From: Actinomycetes bacterium
GTDB taxonomy: Bacteria; Actinomycetota; Acidimicrobiia; Spongiisociales; JAHEDJ01
Assembly (NCBI GenBank): GCA_024641245.1
Contig: JAHEDK010000012.1
Span: 1 to 64,000 of the forward strand
DNA length: 64,000 nucleotides
Direction: 5' to 3'
In this document: one piece after another, positions 35,903 through 46,023 of the stretch
Numbering within the stretch: position 1 is the first letter of the stretch
Layout of the letters: the number at the start of each line of letters is the position of its first letter
Program-made: the position numbers and the translations under genes
The notes under the pieces: generated by a model
Seen by the model: only the letters and a program-made list of their open reading frames with translations
The model's database searches: none
What the model was told of the DNA's origin: nothing

Positions 35903-36769
35903 ATGAACGTCCGCCCTGCCCGTCCCGATGACGAAGAGGCCGTCGTCGCATTCACGACCGGCACCTTCGAGTGGGGAGATTACGTTCCGGATAGCTTCGG
36001 CCGGTGGATGGCGGAAGACGACAATTCCACCATCCTCGTGGCCACGGATGACGGAGACCAACCCGTCGGGATGGTGCGCATTGTGATGATGTCGTCCGAG
36101 GAGGCCTGGCTCCATGCGGCGCGGGTTCATCCTGAGGCGCGGCGCCGCGGCATTGCCTCTGAAGTGACCAAGGCCGCCAATCAGTGGGCAGCCGACCGGG
36201 GAGCGAGGGTCGCCAGACTCCTCACCGAAAGCTGGAACACCGGCGCTCAGGCGCAGGTCCGAAAAGCTGGGTACCGGGATGTTTCAACCTGGTTCTATGC
36301 CATTCGTCAGATCGGCTCGACGCAGCCCAACTCGGGTGGGAACGGCGGCAAACGGGTGCCGGGCGAAGAACGACTGACCCCGGCTCCGGCCGCCGAAGCC
36401 GAGCCCGCCTTCTTGTCCTGGTCGAGTGGTGACCTCATCCGACACAGCCGCAGCCTCTTCCCGATCTGGTGGATGTTCCGAAGCCTGCGCCTCGAAGACC
36501 TCGCCCAGGCGGCCAAGGACCGAAGGTTCTGGAGTTGTCCGGCCGGATGGGTGATCGGCGAGTTCAGCGACGACTCCTTTCACGTGTCATGGATGTCGAC
36601 GGGACCAGAGGATGTCTATCCGCTGACGCGGGCACTCCTCGATCGGGCCACCGACCTGGGGGCCGAGCGACTCACCGCGCTCGTTCCCGCCGTCGGCTTC
36701 GTGGAAAAGGCATTCCGACGAGTCGGAGCGGAACTCCATCACGACATCTTGTGGGAGTACGCCTTTTGA
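35903..36769 (+). CDS. GNAT family acetyltransferase, long form
   Basis: 288 residues. N-terminal GNAT domain (1-140): MNVRPARPDDEEAVVAF and VHPEARRRGIASEVTKAA with the R-x2-G-x-A acetyl-CoA loop. The second half (from about 165) looks like another, degenerate GNAT domain (LVPAVGFVEKAFRRVGAEL), so a tandem protein. Substrate unknown. It ends 45 bases before a convergent gene. Confidence 0.8.
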   Translation: MNVRPARPDDEEAVVAFTTGTFEWGDYVPDSFGRWMAEDDNSTILVATDDGDQPVGMVRIVMMSSEEAWLHAARVHPEARRRGIASEVTKAANQWAADRGARVARLLTESWNTGAQAQVRKAGYRDVSTWFYAIRQIGSTQPNSGGNGGKRVPGEERLTPAPAAEAEPAFLSWSSGDLIRHSRSLFPIWWMFRSLRLEDLAQAAKDRRFWSCPAGWVIGEFSDDSFHVSWMSTGPEDVYPLTRALLDRATDLGAERLTALVPAVGFVEKAFRRVGAELHHDILWEYAF

Positions 36770-36793
36770 GAGGTTCTGGGTTATTACGCGCCG

Positions 36794-36814
36794 GAGCCCA
36801 GAGACGCCGGGCTC
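36794..36814. terminator. Short hairpin between convergent genes
   Basis: GAGCCC (36794-36799) pairs with GGGCTC (36809-36814). It lies between the GNAT gene and the membrane protein gene, and the right arm reaches the stop codon of the latter. Weak terminator. Confidence 0.3.
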
Positions 36815-37422
36815 TAGATCGCTCCGGCGATGAAGAAGGCTGCGGCCGTCGCCCAGATGGCATAAAAAATGGGTAGCTCGATTTCCTCGATCCAGGCGTT
36901 GTGGCCCCACAACTCCCGCACACCCCAGAGGGCCGGGACCCCGAGGAACAACCCGGCCGTCATGCCGGCCCGGCCGGCGCTGCGGATCACCGTCACCGCG
37001 AAATCGAACGGTACCGGCAGATCCTCGATGTACCCACTGCCGATGTTGGCGATGACAAACAACACCAGTCCGACAAACAGGGCGCCGACGGCGCCGGCAA
37101 TCGCCACCTCGACGTCCGTGAAGGTTCCTCGCCGCCGCGTCGAGTAGCCAATCGGCCCCTCGACGGCCACCCCGAGCGCGAAAGCGCCGAACACCGCAAT
37201 GACCAGGCCGGATCCGAGCATCGAGCCGGTCGAGTCGGTGAGCCCGATCTCAACAACATCGAAGCCATCGAGCAACACTGCGATCGCCAGGCCGACGAGG
37301 CCGGTGCCGACGACCAACAATCCAACGTCGAAACTCGTGCCAAGTGTATGCATCCCGAGTCCAAGCAGCCGGCGCATCTGCGACGCGGCGGGAACCGGGG
37401 TTGAGGAGTTCACATCAGTCAA
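36814..37422 (-). CDS. Membrane protein, last gene of the glc operon
   Basis: 202 residues with five or six membrane helices (about 32-52, 71-93, 110-135, 150-168, 180-200), and no recognised domain. The TTG at 37422 overlaps the glcF stop (TTGA), with GAAGG six bases upstream, so translation is coupled to glycolate oxidase; a GTG at 37413 is an alternative. A role in glycolate/lactate uptake or anchoring of the oxidase is possible but only inferred from position. Confidence 0.7.
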   Translation of the reverse strand: MTDVNSSTPVPAASQMRRLLGLGMHTLGTSFDVGLLVVGTGLVGLAIAVLLDGFDVVEIGLTDSTGSMLGSGLVIAVFGAFALGVAVEGPIGYSTRRRGTFTDVEVAIAGAVGALFVGLVLFVIANIGSGYIEDLPVPFDFAVTVIRSAGRAGMTAGLFLGVPALWGVRELWGHNAWIEEIELPIFYAIWATAAAFFIAGAI

Positions 37423-38690
37423 CGGGTGCCTTCGTCGGCGAGCGACCAGCCTACCGCGTCCATGTCTGCAGCTTGCAGTGCCTCCCAATACAGTTCGACC
37501 GGATGGGCCACCCGGTAGGCGCCACCGAGGTAGCCGCGCAGCTGGATCTCACAGCCGGGGTTCGCCGACGCCACCACGGTAGATCCCGATGCCCTCACCT
37601 GATCGGCCTTCTTACGGCCCAGCTCGGCTGAAGCAGCCGGTTGGAGCACGCTGTACATACCGGCAGCGCCACAGCACATGCCCACATCGTCAATCTCAAC
37701 CGGCTCGTACCCGGCCGCCGACACGATCGCCCGTGGCTGAGCCATGATCCGTTGAGCATGGCGCAGGTGACAGGGATCTTGCATCGCTGCTTTGCCTCTC
37801 GGTACTTCGAGGCGAGGCAATCGGCCGTCTTCGATGGCTGCAGCAACGACTTCGGTCACATCCTGGACATTCGAGGCGAAGATCTCACCTGCGTCACCCG
37901 CCCAGTTGCCGTACTCCTTCAGGTGGGCGCCGCAGCCTGCTGCATCGGTGACGATGAGGTCTGCCGACACGAATGCCTTGACATTCTGCTTCGCCAGACG
38001 CCGGGTTCCGTGCGCATCACCATCGTGAGCAGCGAGGGCGCCACAGCATGTTTGACCATCCGGCAGCACCACCCGGTAGCCCGCCCGGCGGAGAACCTCG
38101 ATGGTGGCTATATGCACTTCACCAAACCAGGGATCCATCACACATCCGGCGAGTACCGCCGCCACTCCCGAACCGGCCGGGGCCACCGGAGCGTAGGTGG
38201 AGCCGATGGTCGAGGCGGGTCGCTTGGGCAAAGGACGGAGTCCACCGATCGACATGCGCACCTGTCGGGGAAGGAACCTGGCCGGCACGGTGCGCTGAAC
38301 AAATCTGGCAATCCGGGTCGCCAATCGCATCGCCCGGACATTTCCGATCAACCTTCCGGTGATCAACTGCCGGAGCCGGCGAATCGGAGATGGGAGTTGC
38401 GCGGCGATCTCGATCCGGGCACCTTCCATGGCGCGACCGAATGGAACCAGCGAAGGGCACACGACCTCACAGGCCCGGCATTGCAGGCAGAAACTCATCA
38501 GGTCATCGAAAACATCGTTGACCTCACCATTGCCCTTGGCCACCGCAGACATCACCATCAGCCGGCCGCGCGGCGACGCCGACTCCATACCCGTCAACCG
38601 GAAGGTCGGGCAATGCGGTAGACACAGTCCGCACTGAATACAGGCAGACAGCTCGGCCTTCGTTGGCGCCTCCGGGGTCATCCAGGCCAT
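37419..38690 (-). CDS. glcF: Glycolate oxidase iron-sulfur subunit
   Basis: Passes electrons from the flavin subunits to the respiratory chain. 423 residues from ATG 38690, which shares a base with the glcE stop (TGATG). Two ferredoxin-type clusters: CIQCGLCLPHCP (about 17-28) and CLQCRACEVVCP (about 67-78). Two CCG domains follow, with CCGALAAHDGDAHG and DPCHLRHAQR plus CCGAAGMYSV. These are the features of GlcF and its relative LldE/LutA-type proteins. Confidence 0.93.
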   Translation of the reverse strand: MAWMTPEAPTKAELSACIQCGLCLPHCPTFRLTGMESASPRGRLMVMSAVAKGNGEVNDVFDDLMSFCLQCRACEVVCPSLVPFGRAMEGARIEIAAQLPSPIRRLRQLITGRLIGNVRAMRLATRIARFVQRTVPARFLPRQVRMSIGGLRPLPKRPASTIGSTYAPVAPAGSGVAAVLAGCVMDPWFGEVHIATIEVLRRAGYRVVLPDGQTCCGALAAHDGDAHGTRRLAKQNVKAFVSADLIVTDAAGCGAHLKEYGNWAGDAGEIFASNVQDVTEVVAAAIEDGRLPRLEVPRGKAAMQDPCHLRHAQRIMAQPRAIVSAAGYEPVEIDDVGMCCGAAGMYSVLQPAASAELGRKKADQVRASGSTVVASANPGCEIQLRGYLGGAYRVAHPVELYWEALQAADMDAVGWSLADEGTR

Positions 38691-39799
38691 CACAGCCCGC
38701 CCGGAAGCCGGCCCGGATTCAGAATCCGGACGGGGTCGAATCGCTGCACGATCCGGTTCTGGATCGACAGGCTCGGAGGTGGGGTACCCCACGGATCGAT
38801 TCGCTCATACAGCCCCGGCGGGCCATCGACCAGCACGAGGGCTCCACCGACCGATTCGGCCCAGGTGCGCAAGGTTTGAAAGTCGCCGTCGCCGCCTGCC
38901 ATCCACACTTCACCGACTCCCAGTGCCGCTTGATAGCTGTAAGTGCCCCGGACCTCCTTGATCGCCGTACGAAGCAAAGCGGGCGGAACTCGCAACGACC
39001 ATTGCACCTCGCCGGATAGGTGCTCCGGCCAGTCCCACCCCTCAACAGGATCGGCACCCAACGCCGTACTTTGACCTTCGACTTCCTCGGGAGTGCCGCC
39101 GAGGTAGACCTTGGCGGTTCCATCGCTCTCGATCACGGCCTGGGGGCGGTAGGCGGCCGCCAGGGCTGTATCACCGTCGGCCACAGTCACATTCGCTCTG
39201 GCAGACGGCAGCGGCCAGAGCTTTAGACACACCTGCACGATCACGCCGAGCGAACCAAAAGAGCCGGTCGCCAACCGCGGCAAATCGAAACCGGTGACGT
39301 TCTTGACGACACGACCGCCACCGCGGACCTGACGACCGTCACCGGTGACGAGATTGACCTCGAGAAGTCGCTCGCGGGTGGGACCGTACCTCGCTCGCCG
39401 CCAACCGCTGATGCCGGCAGAGACGACACCCCCGACCGTGGCATTGCCCGGAGTCTCGGGCAGGGCCGCGGTCAAGCCTTGCTCGGCGAGCCGGTCCTCG
39501 AGATCCGACACCCGGACGCCCGCCTCCACCGTGACGGTGAGGTCCTCAGGCTGGAAATCGACCATTTGATTGAGGCCGGCGGTCGACAGAACCACAACCG
39601 GGTCGAGCCGCCCGCCGTAACCCTGGTGAGTTCCGCCACCCCAGATCAGCGTACGCAAATGGTGCTCACTGGCCGTGTCGAGGATGACACCAACCTCGTC
39701 GAACGAAGCGGGGGCCACCGTTACATCTGCGTTGGGCGCACCTTCGACCGGCGCTGTCTGAGCGGGTAGGCGATCCAGGGCAGAACGGACGGAGGTCAC
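38690..39799 (-). CDS. glcE: Glycolate oxidase FAD-binding subunit
   Basis: 369 residues from GTG 39799, overlapping the glcD stop (GTGA) with GAAGGG eight bases before. PCMH-type FAD domain: LIWGGGTHQGYGG, AGVRVSDLEDRLAEQGL, GNATVGGVVSAGISG and VKNVTGFDLPRLATGSFGSLG. It lacks the C-terminal catalytic domain of GlcD, as usual for GlcE. Confidence 0.92.
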   Translation of the reverse strand: MTSVRSALDRLPAQTAPVEGAPNADVTVAPASFDEVGVILDTASEHHLRTLIWGGGTHQGYGGRLDPVVVLSTAGLNQMVDFQPEDLTVTVEAGVRVSDLEDRLAEQGLTAALPETPGNATVGGVVSAGISGWRRARYGPTRERLLEVNLVTGDGRQVRGGGRVVKNVTGFDLPRLATGSFGSLGVIVQVCLKLWPLPSARANVTVADGDTALAAAYRPQAVIESDGTAKVYLGGTPEEVEGQSTALGADPVEGWDWPEHLSGEVQWSLRVPPALLRTAIKEVRGTYSYQAALGVGEVWMAGGDGDFQTLRTWAESVGGALVLVDGPPGLYERIDPWGTPPPSLSIQNRIVQRFDPVRILNPGRLPGGL

Positions 39800-41211
39800 A
39801 CCCACATCCCTTCGAGCGGAGGCCGGCCGAGATCAAAGCAGCGTGAACCCGCCGGAAGGATCTTGTCCGGGTTGAACGCCTGCGCCGGATCAAAGGCCTC
39901 ACGAATGCGCGCCTGCGCGTCGAGGTCTGCTTCGGTGAAGACGAGCTTCATGAGATCCCGCTTCTCGATTCCGATGCCGTGCTCTCCCGAGAGGGCACCC
40001 CCTACCTGGACGCATACCTCGACCAGCTCCCTCGCAGCGGCCTTCACACGATCGAGCATTCCTTCCTCTTCCGAATCAAAGGCCATCAAGGGGTGGAGGT
40101 TGCCGTCACCGGCGTGGAAGACGTTGAGCATCGTGATCCCGTGGCGATCGGCGATCTCGTACACGCGGGTCATGGTCTCGACGAGCTTCGTACGGGGGAC
40201 GACCGTGTCGTGCAGGTAGTAGTCGGGAGCGGCCTGGGCGACGGCACCGAAGGCCGACTTACGACCCAGCCAGAGTCTGGCCCGCTCGCTTTCATCGGCT
40301 GCCACCCGGAGCGTGGTGGCGTTGTTCTCCCTGGCCACTTCGCTGATGATGGCGGCCTCCGCCTCCACTGCAGCCGAGAGGCCGACCACCTCCGCGAGGA
40401 GCACGGCGGCGGCGTCGGTCGGAAATCCCGCACTGACGAAGCGCTCGACGGCCTGCGTCATACGCTGATCCATCATCTCTAGGGCAGCAGGCACTACACC
40501 GCGGGCGATGATGCCCGATACGGTGGCCGCGGCGTCCTCGACACTGGCGAAGCCGGTGAGCAGCGTACGCACGTCGGGGGGGTTCGGCGTCAGGCGCACG
40601 AGGGCCTTCGTGATGATCCCGAGAGTGCCTTCCGACCCAACCACCACGCCGCGCAGGTCGAGCCCTATTGGATCGGGAGCCGGACCCCCCAGCATCACGA
40701 CGTCTCCGTCGGCGGTGACCATCTCGAGCGCAAGGACGTGCCCGACCGTCGATCCTTCCGCAAGACAGTGCGGTCCTCCCGAGTTGTTGGCGATGTTGCC
40801 CCCGATCGTGCAGGCCGACTGGGATGATGGGTCGGGCGCGAAGTGAAATCCATGCGTTTCCGTCTGCTTCGAGAGATCGAGGTTGATGACGCCCGGGCCC
40901 ACCCACGCAGTGGCGTTTGCTTCATCGATCTCGACGAAGTTCATCTTGGTCAGCACGACCACCAGACCGGGTTGAGTGGGAATCGCTCCACCGGCCAAGC
41001 CCGTCCCAGCACCCCTGGCAACAATCGGCGTTCGATAGTGCCGGGCACAGCGCACGATGGCGGCTACTTCTGCCGTTGTCTCTGGGAAGGCGACGAGTTG
41101 CGCATCACCTCTGACGACGCCTGAGTCCATTCCATACACCCAGCGCTCGAGCGGTTCCGACAACACCCGATCGTGCCCGAGAATGTCCCGAAGTTCGGCG
41201 GTGAGCGTCAT
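39796..41211 (-). CDS. glcD: Glycolate oxidase catalytic flavoprotein subunit
   Basis: Oxidises glycolate to glyoxylate; D-lactate is a possible alternative substrate of the family. 471 residues. FAD-binding PCMH region VARGAGTGLAGGAIPTQPG, GGNIANNSGGPHC and VVVGSEGTLGIITKALVRL; the catalytic domain has MLNVFHAGDGNLHPLM (metal/substrate His) and GALSGEHGIGIEKR. First of the glcD-glcE-glcF cluster. It begins 86 bases after the membrane protein gene of the hyu group. Confidence 0.92.
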   Translation of the reverse strand: MTLTAELRDILGHDRVLSEPLERWVYGMDSGVVRGDAQLVAFPETTAEVAAIVRCARHYRTPIVARGAGTGLAGGAIPTQPGLVVVLTKMNFVEIDEANATAWVGPGVINLDLSKQTETHGFHFAPDPSSQSACTIGGNIANNSGGPHCLAEGSTVGHVLALEMVTADGDVVMLGGPAPDPIGLDLRGVVVGSEGTLGIITKALVRLTPNPPDVRTLLTGFASVEDAAATVSGIIARGVVPAALEMMDQRMTQAVERFVSAGFPTDAAAVLLAEVVGLSAAVEAEAAIISEVARENNATTLRVAADESERARLWLGRKSAFGAVAQAAPDYYLHDTVVPRTKLVETMTRVYEIADRHGITMLNVFHAGDGNLHPLMAFDSEEEGMLDRVKAAARELVEVCVQVGGALSGEHGIGIEKRDLMKLVFTEADLDAQARIREAFDPAQAFNPDKILPAGSRCFDLGRPPLEGMWV

Positions 41212-41297
41212 GCGGGCAGGTTACCGAAATCAGATCGACCGTGGGCCGGACAATCGACCGTAGAACGCCGGCCATCGGTCATGGGCAGTGAGTCGAA

Positions 41298-42470
41298 TCA
41301 GCTCGGGGGTCGGTCCAGCGTCCGCCAGTTGAAAGCACCACGAAGATCCAGATCTACGGCAACGGCTTGCCGGTCGTCGAGTGCCTGAAGGATCCAGCCC
41401 GGCACCGGATGAATGATGGCGATGTCGCCGTCTTCGTCGAACAACACAAGGCTGAGCGGGGTCGCTTTCGCATATTGCCCGCGAATCGAGACTTCCCCTC
41501 CGCCCGGAACGAGTGCTTCGGGGCCGGTGAGACCAACGGAGCTCAACAGCCCTACCGAGGTGACGCTGTCGGACGTCAACGAATGATGGACGACCACGAC
41601 TTCACCGTTCCCCCAGTCGATTTCGAGGGCTGCGGCGGCACCGTCGGGAAGGTGATTCCTGGTCCAACCGAGTCGCCGATCGACCGGATCCCACTCGAGC
41701 CAGGCATCGAGTTCCGGAGTGCCCAGGTACTCCAACACAGACTCCCCGCGATACCGCAGCAGCGCATCGGTGCGCGGCCCAACGTCCCAGAACGGCTCGC
41801 CGGCGGCTCGCGCTAGACCAAGCAGGAGCAACTCCTGCCGGTAGCCAACCAGGGCTCGCACCGTATCGACATTCGGAACCTCGCCGTCATCGAGCAGCGC
41901 GGCAAGCTCTTCTAGGCCAACCTCGTCTATTCCGGCCACGGGTCTCTGCTCGGAATCGAACACGAGGCCGGCCCACCAGTCGGTCGGGACATCGGCATGA
42001 GCGCCGTCCCAATGACTGAAGAAAACAAAGAACTCGCCCGTGCCGGTCCTCGCATCGGCGGGGAGGATTGCCTCTCCCTGGAGAGGCAATGGCGGAACGG
42101 CCAGGGTGCCGGCGGCGGAAGGCAAATAGTCGGAGGCCCACAGGATTTCCTGCACCTCGTAGGTCATCGGCCGGAGGCAACTGTCCCAGCCCTCGACGTC
42201 GATCCACTCCGACCCTGAGGACTGCACCCTGGCCACGGCACTCACGCCATCCAGCCCCGCTCCCTCAAGACCCGGCGCGCCGTAGTCGATCACCTGGAAC
42301 GGCCAGGCGTTGACGACCGACTGCCTGACTTCGATCAGGTTGCATCTGGCGGTCACGGAGGCGTTCCACGCAACGAGCAGCACCGCCAACACGACGCCCG
42401 ATGAGACGAGCAGCCACCAGCGGATTCCACGGTCGGCGAGAACCGACGGGGCGGCGGGTGCAGGGCTCAT
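41298..42470 (-). CDS. Membrane-anchored protein coupled to hyuB
   Basis: 390 residues from ATG 42470, overlapping the hyuB stop (ATGA). One membrane helix (about 15-36) then a large outer domain without recognised motif; contains WFVFFSHW-like FFVFFSHWDG and GTGEFF segments, and an acidic C-terminus. I do not recognise a family. The coupling implies a part in the same process as HyuA/HyuB, for example substrate delivery, but this is only context. Confidence 0.65.
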   Translation of the reverse strand: MSPAPAAPSVLADRGIRWWLLVSSGVVLAVLLVAWNASVTARCNLIEVRQSVVNAWPFQVIDYGAPGLEGAGLDGVSAVARVQSSGSEWIDVEGWDSCLRPMTYEVQEILWASDYLPSAAGTLAVPPLPLQGEAILPADARTGTGEFFVFFSHWDGAHADVPTDWWAGLVFDSEQRPVAGIDEVGLEELAALLDDGEVPNVDTVRALVGYRQELLLLGLARAAGEPFWDVGPRTDALLRYRGESVLEYLGTPELDAWLEWDPVDRRLGWTRNHLPDGAAAALEIDWGNGEVVVVHHSLTSDSVTSVGLLSSVGLTGPEALVPGGGEVSIRGQYAKATPLSLVLFDEDGDIAIIHPVPGWILQALDDRQAVAVDLDLRGAFNWRTLDRPPS

Positions 42471-44011
42471 GGCGCTCCCCAACCCCCACCGCCGGGGGTA
42501 CGAACGAGGAGCCGGTCGCCGGGTCCAACGTCGAAGGTCGACTTGCCGGGCACTCGCTCGGGGCTCCCTCCTTTTCGAATCACCCAATCCTCCCCGGTCG
42601 CGCCGGGTGCACCGCCGGCCAGGCCCCAGGGACGATTGCGCCGCCGTTCGCCCATGAGCGACACGGTGGCAGGCGCGATGAACTCGATCTCGCGCTCGAT
42701 ACCCTCGCCTCCCCCATACTCACCCGCACCGCCACTGCCGCTCCTCAGACCGTATCGGACAACACGGAAGGGGTAGTGGGTTTCCAGTGACTCGATCGGC
42801 GTATTCCTGGTGTTGGTCATACCGGTATGAATGCCCGATTGCCCCCGCCTGGTGGGTCGGCCGCCCTGCCCACCGGCCAGCGTTTCGTAATAGGCAAACT
42901 CATCCGACCCGATCAGGACGTTGTTCATGGTCCCCTGCGAGGCGGCGGGCACCCGATCCGGAGCAGCCTGCGCAAGCGCGCCGAGCAACACGTCGGCGAT
43001 CCGCTGGCTGGTCTCCACATTCCCGGCCGCCACGGCCGCCGGGGCTTCGGCTGCCACCAGCGAGCCGGCCGGTACCGTCAGCGTCAACGGGCGATAGCAT
43101 CCGCCGTTGGCCGGAATCGACGGGTCGGTGGCGACGCGAACCGCGTAGTACAGGCAACTCCGGGTGACCGCCTCGACGGCGTTGATGTTCCCCTCGATCT
43201 GGTCGTGCGTGCCGGAGAAATCGGCGCGGAGCCGATCACCGTCGATCTGCACCACGACCTCGATTGGGAGATCGTCGTCACCCCACTCCATGACATCCGT
43301 GAATCGGTATCGGCCATCTGGAAGACCGGCCAGCGCGGCCCGCATGCGGCGCTCCCCGTAGTCCAGCAGCGCGGAACTCAACGACTCGTACAGCTCAACC
43401 CCGCCCGCACCGATCAGCGCCAGCATCCGCCGAGCCCCGACTTCATTGGCACCCAGTTGGGCCGAGAGATCGCCGAGTCGCTCGGCGGGGGTGCGGGTGG
43501 CCCGGACGAAGGGATCCAGGAACTCCGGGACCCACTCGCCGGACCGGACCGCCAGCGTCGGTGGGACCCTGTGACCCTCCTGATCGACGACGACGGCGTG
43601 GGCGGGCATCGAACCTGGCGCCTCACCGCCAACGTCGGCGTGGTGCGCACGATTGGCGACCCAGCCGAGAATCCGTCCGTTGAAGAACACCGGACGGACC
43701 AGCGTCAAATCGTTCAGATGCGTACCCCCAAAGAACGGATCGTTGACCGCGTACTGTGCGTCCGGCTCAACCGCCGCGCCGAACCGGTCGATGACGGCCG
43801 CGACCGAAGCGGGCATCGATCCGAGGTGAACCGGGATGTGCTCGGCCTGGGCCAGCATCTCACCGGACGCGACGAAGACCGCGGCAGAGCAGTCGGCTCG
43901 TTCCTTGATGTTCGGCGAGTAGGCCGTCCTGCGCAGCACCAGACCCATCTCATCGGCGATCGAGCCGAACTGGTTTCTCGCCACCTCCAGCGCGATCGGA
44001 CCGACGGTCAC
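42467..44011 (-). CDS. hyuB: Hydantoinase/oxoprolinase B subunit
   Basis: 514 residues, HyuB fold: [43 protein letters not shown] and [17 protein letters not shown]. With HyuA it forms an ATP-dependent hydrolase of cyclic amides (hydantoins, 5-oxoproline) or a related carboxylase; subfamily not distinguishable here. GTG start overlaps the hyuA stop by 4 bases. Confidence 0.92.
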   Translation of the reverse strand: MTVGPIALEVARNQFGSIADEMGLVLRRTAYSPNIKERADCSAAVFVASGEMLAQAEHIPVHLGSMPASVAAVIDRFGAAVEPDAQYAVNDPFFGGTHLNDLTLVRPVFFNGRILGWVANRAHHADVGGEAPGSMPAHAVVVDQEGHRVPPTLAVRSGEWVPEFLDPFVRATRTPAERLGDLSAQLGANEVGARRMLALIGAGGVELYESLSSALLDYGERRMRAALAGLPDGRYRFTDVMEWGDDDLPIEVVVQIDGDRLRADFSGTHDQIEGNINAVEAVTRSCLYYAVRVATDPSIPANGGCYRPLTLTVPAGSLVAAEAPAAVAAGNVETSQRIADVLLGALAQAAPDRVPAASQGTMNNVLIGSDEFAYYETLAGGQGGRPTRRGQSGIHTGMTNTRNTPIESLETHYPFRVVRYGLRSGSGGAGEYGGGEGIEREIEFIAPATVSLMGERRRNRPWGLAGGAPGATGEDWVIRKGGSPERVPGKSTFDVGPGDRLLVRTPGGGGWGAP

Positions 44012-45981
44012 CAGGACACCTCGAGGGCGCCCGATTCAGCGACGACGGCTCGCTCCCCCGGTCCCAGATACGAAGTTGCCTCGCGCTCTTCGATGACGGC
44101 CGGACCGACGACCTCACCTCCGACCGGCAACCCGGCTCGCCACCAAACGGTCGCCCGAACCGGACCATCGGCCGTCAGAATCTCACGGCTCCCGCGCGCT
44201 GATTCGCCTGCGGACCGGAACACCGAGAGGTCGTCCCAGATCATGGCTGGGTCGCCGACGGCTTCGGCGCGGAGCGTGACGACCTCGATGGGATCCCCCA
44301 ACCGGGCGAACCCGTTGCGCTGAAGATGAGCCGCATGAAAAGAGGCGGTGAGGACGCTCCAACCTTTTCCCGGTCGATAGTGAACAGAGGTCTCGTGGGC
44401 CTGCCCGAGGTAGCGCACGTCGGCCACGATTTCCACACTGGTTGGTGCCCGGCCGGCCTGTGCCCGGAACGTGCGCGTCGCTTCCATTCCCAGCGCGATC
44501 GCGTGCACATCGAGATGCTCGCCGTCGCGTAGCAAGACACTGCGGGCCAGATCATGCCGGGAAGGACTGAGCAGCAACCCGAAGGCTGAGAACACGCCTG
44601 CGAACGGGGGAATCACTACGCCGGCCATTTCGAGGTTGCGGGCCAGTGCTGTGGCGTGCAAACCTCCTGCGCCGCCGAACGCCACCAGCATCGCGTCACG
44701 CGGGTCAGCTCCTTCTTCCACGGACACCGCCCGGATCGCCCGGGTCATGTGTGCCTCAACGATTTCGACGATTCCCAACGCTGCCTGTTCTGCGGTGAGA
44801 TCGAGGCTTGCTCCTAGTCGCCGGAGAGCGGCTGTCGCTCGTTCAAGCCGCAGCGGGACCGATCCGGCCAGAAGCGCCTCCGGTCCCAGCCGCCCCAGGG
44901 AGAGGTTGGCGTCCGTGACCGCCGCCTCATCACCACCCCGGTCGTAACAGGCCGGTCCTGGCCGCGCTCCCGAACTGCGCGGACCAACCCGCAATGCGCC
45001 GCCGGAGTCGATCCAACCAACACTCCCTCCTCCTGCGCCGACCGTGTGGACGGCGACAGACGGAAGCCGGCACGGATACCCGGCGATGGCCCGTTCGTAT
45101 GACACTTCGGGGCGCCCTCCCTCGATCCTGCACACATCCGTCGAGGTTCCTCCCATGTCGAATGAGACCAGCCTGCCGTAACCCATGGCCCGTCCGAGGG
45201 CGGCTGAGGCAACGACACCGCCGGCCGGCCCGGACAGAAGGGCGGCGGCCGGCAAGCGGCCCGCGGCCGCGATGTCCATCAAACCGCCGGAGGACCGCAT
45301 GACGAGGACATCCTCCGGCAATCCCGCCCGGTGGGCCCGCTCACTCAATCGCTGCAAATACGAAGCCATGACCGGCGTCAGATATGCGTTGAGGACGGTG
45401 GTTGAGGTTCGCTCGTACTCCCGCAACTCGCCGACCACCTCGCTGCTCCTCGACACAGGGATGCCCGGTAGGGCTGCAGCGATGGCGTCTCGGATCGCAG
45501 CCTCGTGATCCGGACTGGCGAAACCATAGAGAAGCGAAACAGCGACTGCTTCGGGGGCGGTGGCTGCGACGGCCGTTGCCAGTTCCTCCAGCCGGGTGGG
45601 AGGGAAACCGTACGTACCGGTCAATGACGAGCGTTCTCTTGCGCCAAACCTTCGTTCCGCCGGCACGAGGGGATCGGGCCGATCGACGAAGCTGTCGTAG
45701 AGAGACGGCCGATCCTGGCGGCCGATCTCCATCACGTCGGAAAAACCTTCCGTCGTCACCAGCGCGACTCTCGCGCCGTTGTGCTCGAGCAGTGCGTTCG
45801 TGGCCACGGTCGTTCCGTGCAGCAGAGCAGCAACCTGCCGTCCACCGGTCACGTCGCGTGCTCCGGCCACGACGCCCTCCGATTGGTCGGGCGTCGACGA
45901 CGTTTTCCCGACATGGAGCTGCGCACCGTCCCACCAGGCAAGATCGGTGAATGTACCACCTACATCAACTCCAAGAGTCAT
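44008..45981 (-). CDS. hyuA: Hydantoinase/oxoprolinase A subunit
   Basis: 657 residues, actin-like ATPase fold. LGVDVGGTFTDLAWWDG (phosphate loop), HGTTVATNALLEHNGARVALVTTEGF, DMGGTSTDVCRIEGG and AFGGAGGLHATALARNL are typical. First gene of the minus-strand run hyuA-hyuB-membrane protein-glcDEF-membrane protein. Acetone carboxylase and N-methylhydantoinase share the fold; the presence of a GlcDEF oxidase downstream leaves the substrate open. Confidence 0.92.
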   Translation of the reverse strand: MTLGVDVGGTFTDLAWWDGAQLHVGKTSSTPDQSEGVVAGARDVTGGRQVAALLHGTTVATNALLEHNGARVALVTTEGFSDVMEIGRQDRPSLYDSFVDRPDPLVPAERRFGARERSSLTGTYGFPPTRLEELATAVAATAPEAVAVSLLYGFASPDHEAAIRDAIAAALPGIPVSRSSEVVGELREYERTSTTVLNAYLTPVMASYLQRLSERAHRAGLPEDVLVMRSSGGLMDIAAAGRLPAAALLSGPAGGVVASAALGRAMGYGRLVSFDMGGTSTDVCRIEGGRPEVSYERAIAGYPCRLPSVAVHTVGAGGGSVGWIDSGGALRVGPRSSGARPGPACYDRGGDEAAVTDANLSLGRLGPEALLAGSVPLRLERATAALRRLGASLDLTAEQAALGIVEIVEAHMTRAIRAVSVEEGADPRDAMLVAFGGAGGLHATALARNLEMAGVVIPPFAGVFSAFGLLLSPSRHDLARSVLLRDGEHLDVHAIALGMEATRTFRAQAGRAPTSVEIVADVRYLGQAHETSVHYRPGKGWSVLTASFHAAHLQRNGFARLGDPIEVVTLRAEAVGDPAMIWDDLSVFRSAGESARGSREILTADGPVRATVWWRAGLPVGGEVVGPAVIEEREATSYLGPGERAVVAESGALEVSW

Positions 45982-46023
45982 GGCGCCTCACTACGATGCA
46001 TGGCGTCGGAAGGACGAATGATC

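Noticed and set aside
42827..44323. 498-residue plus-strand frame over hyuB/hyuA
   Set aside because: Shadow of the hydantoinase genes; no motif and no start signal.
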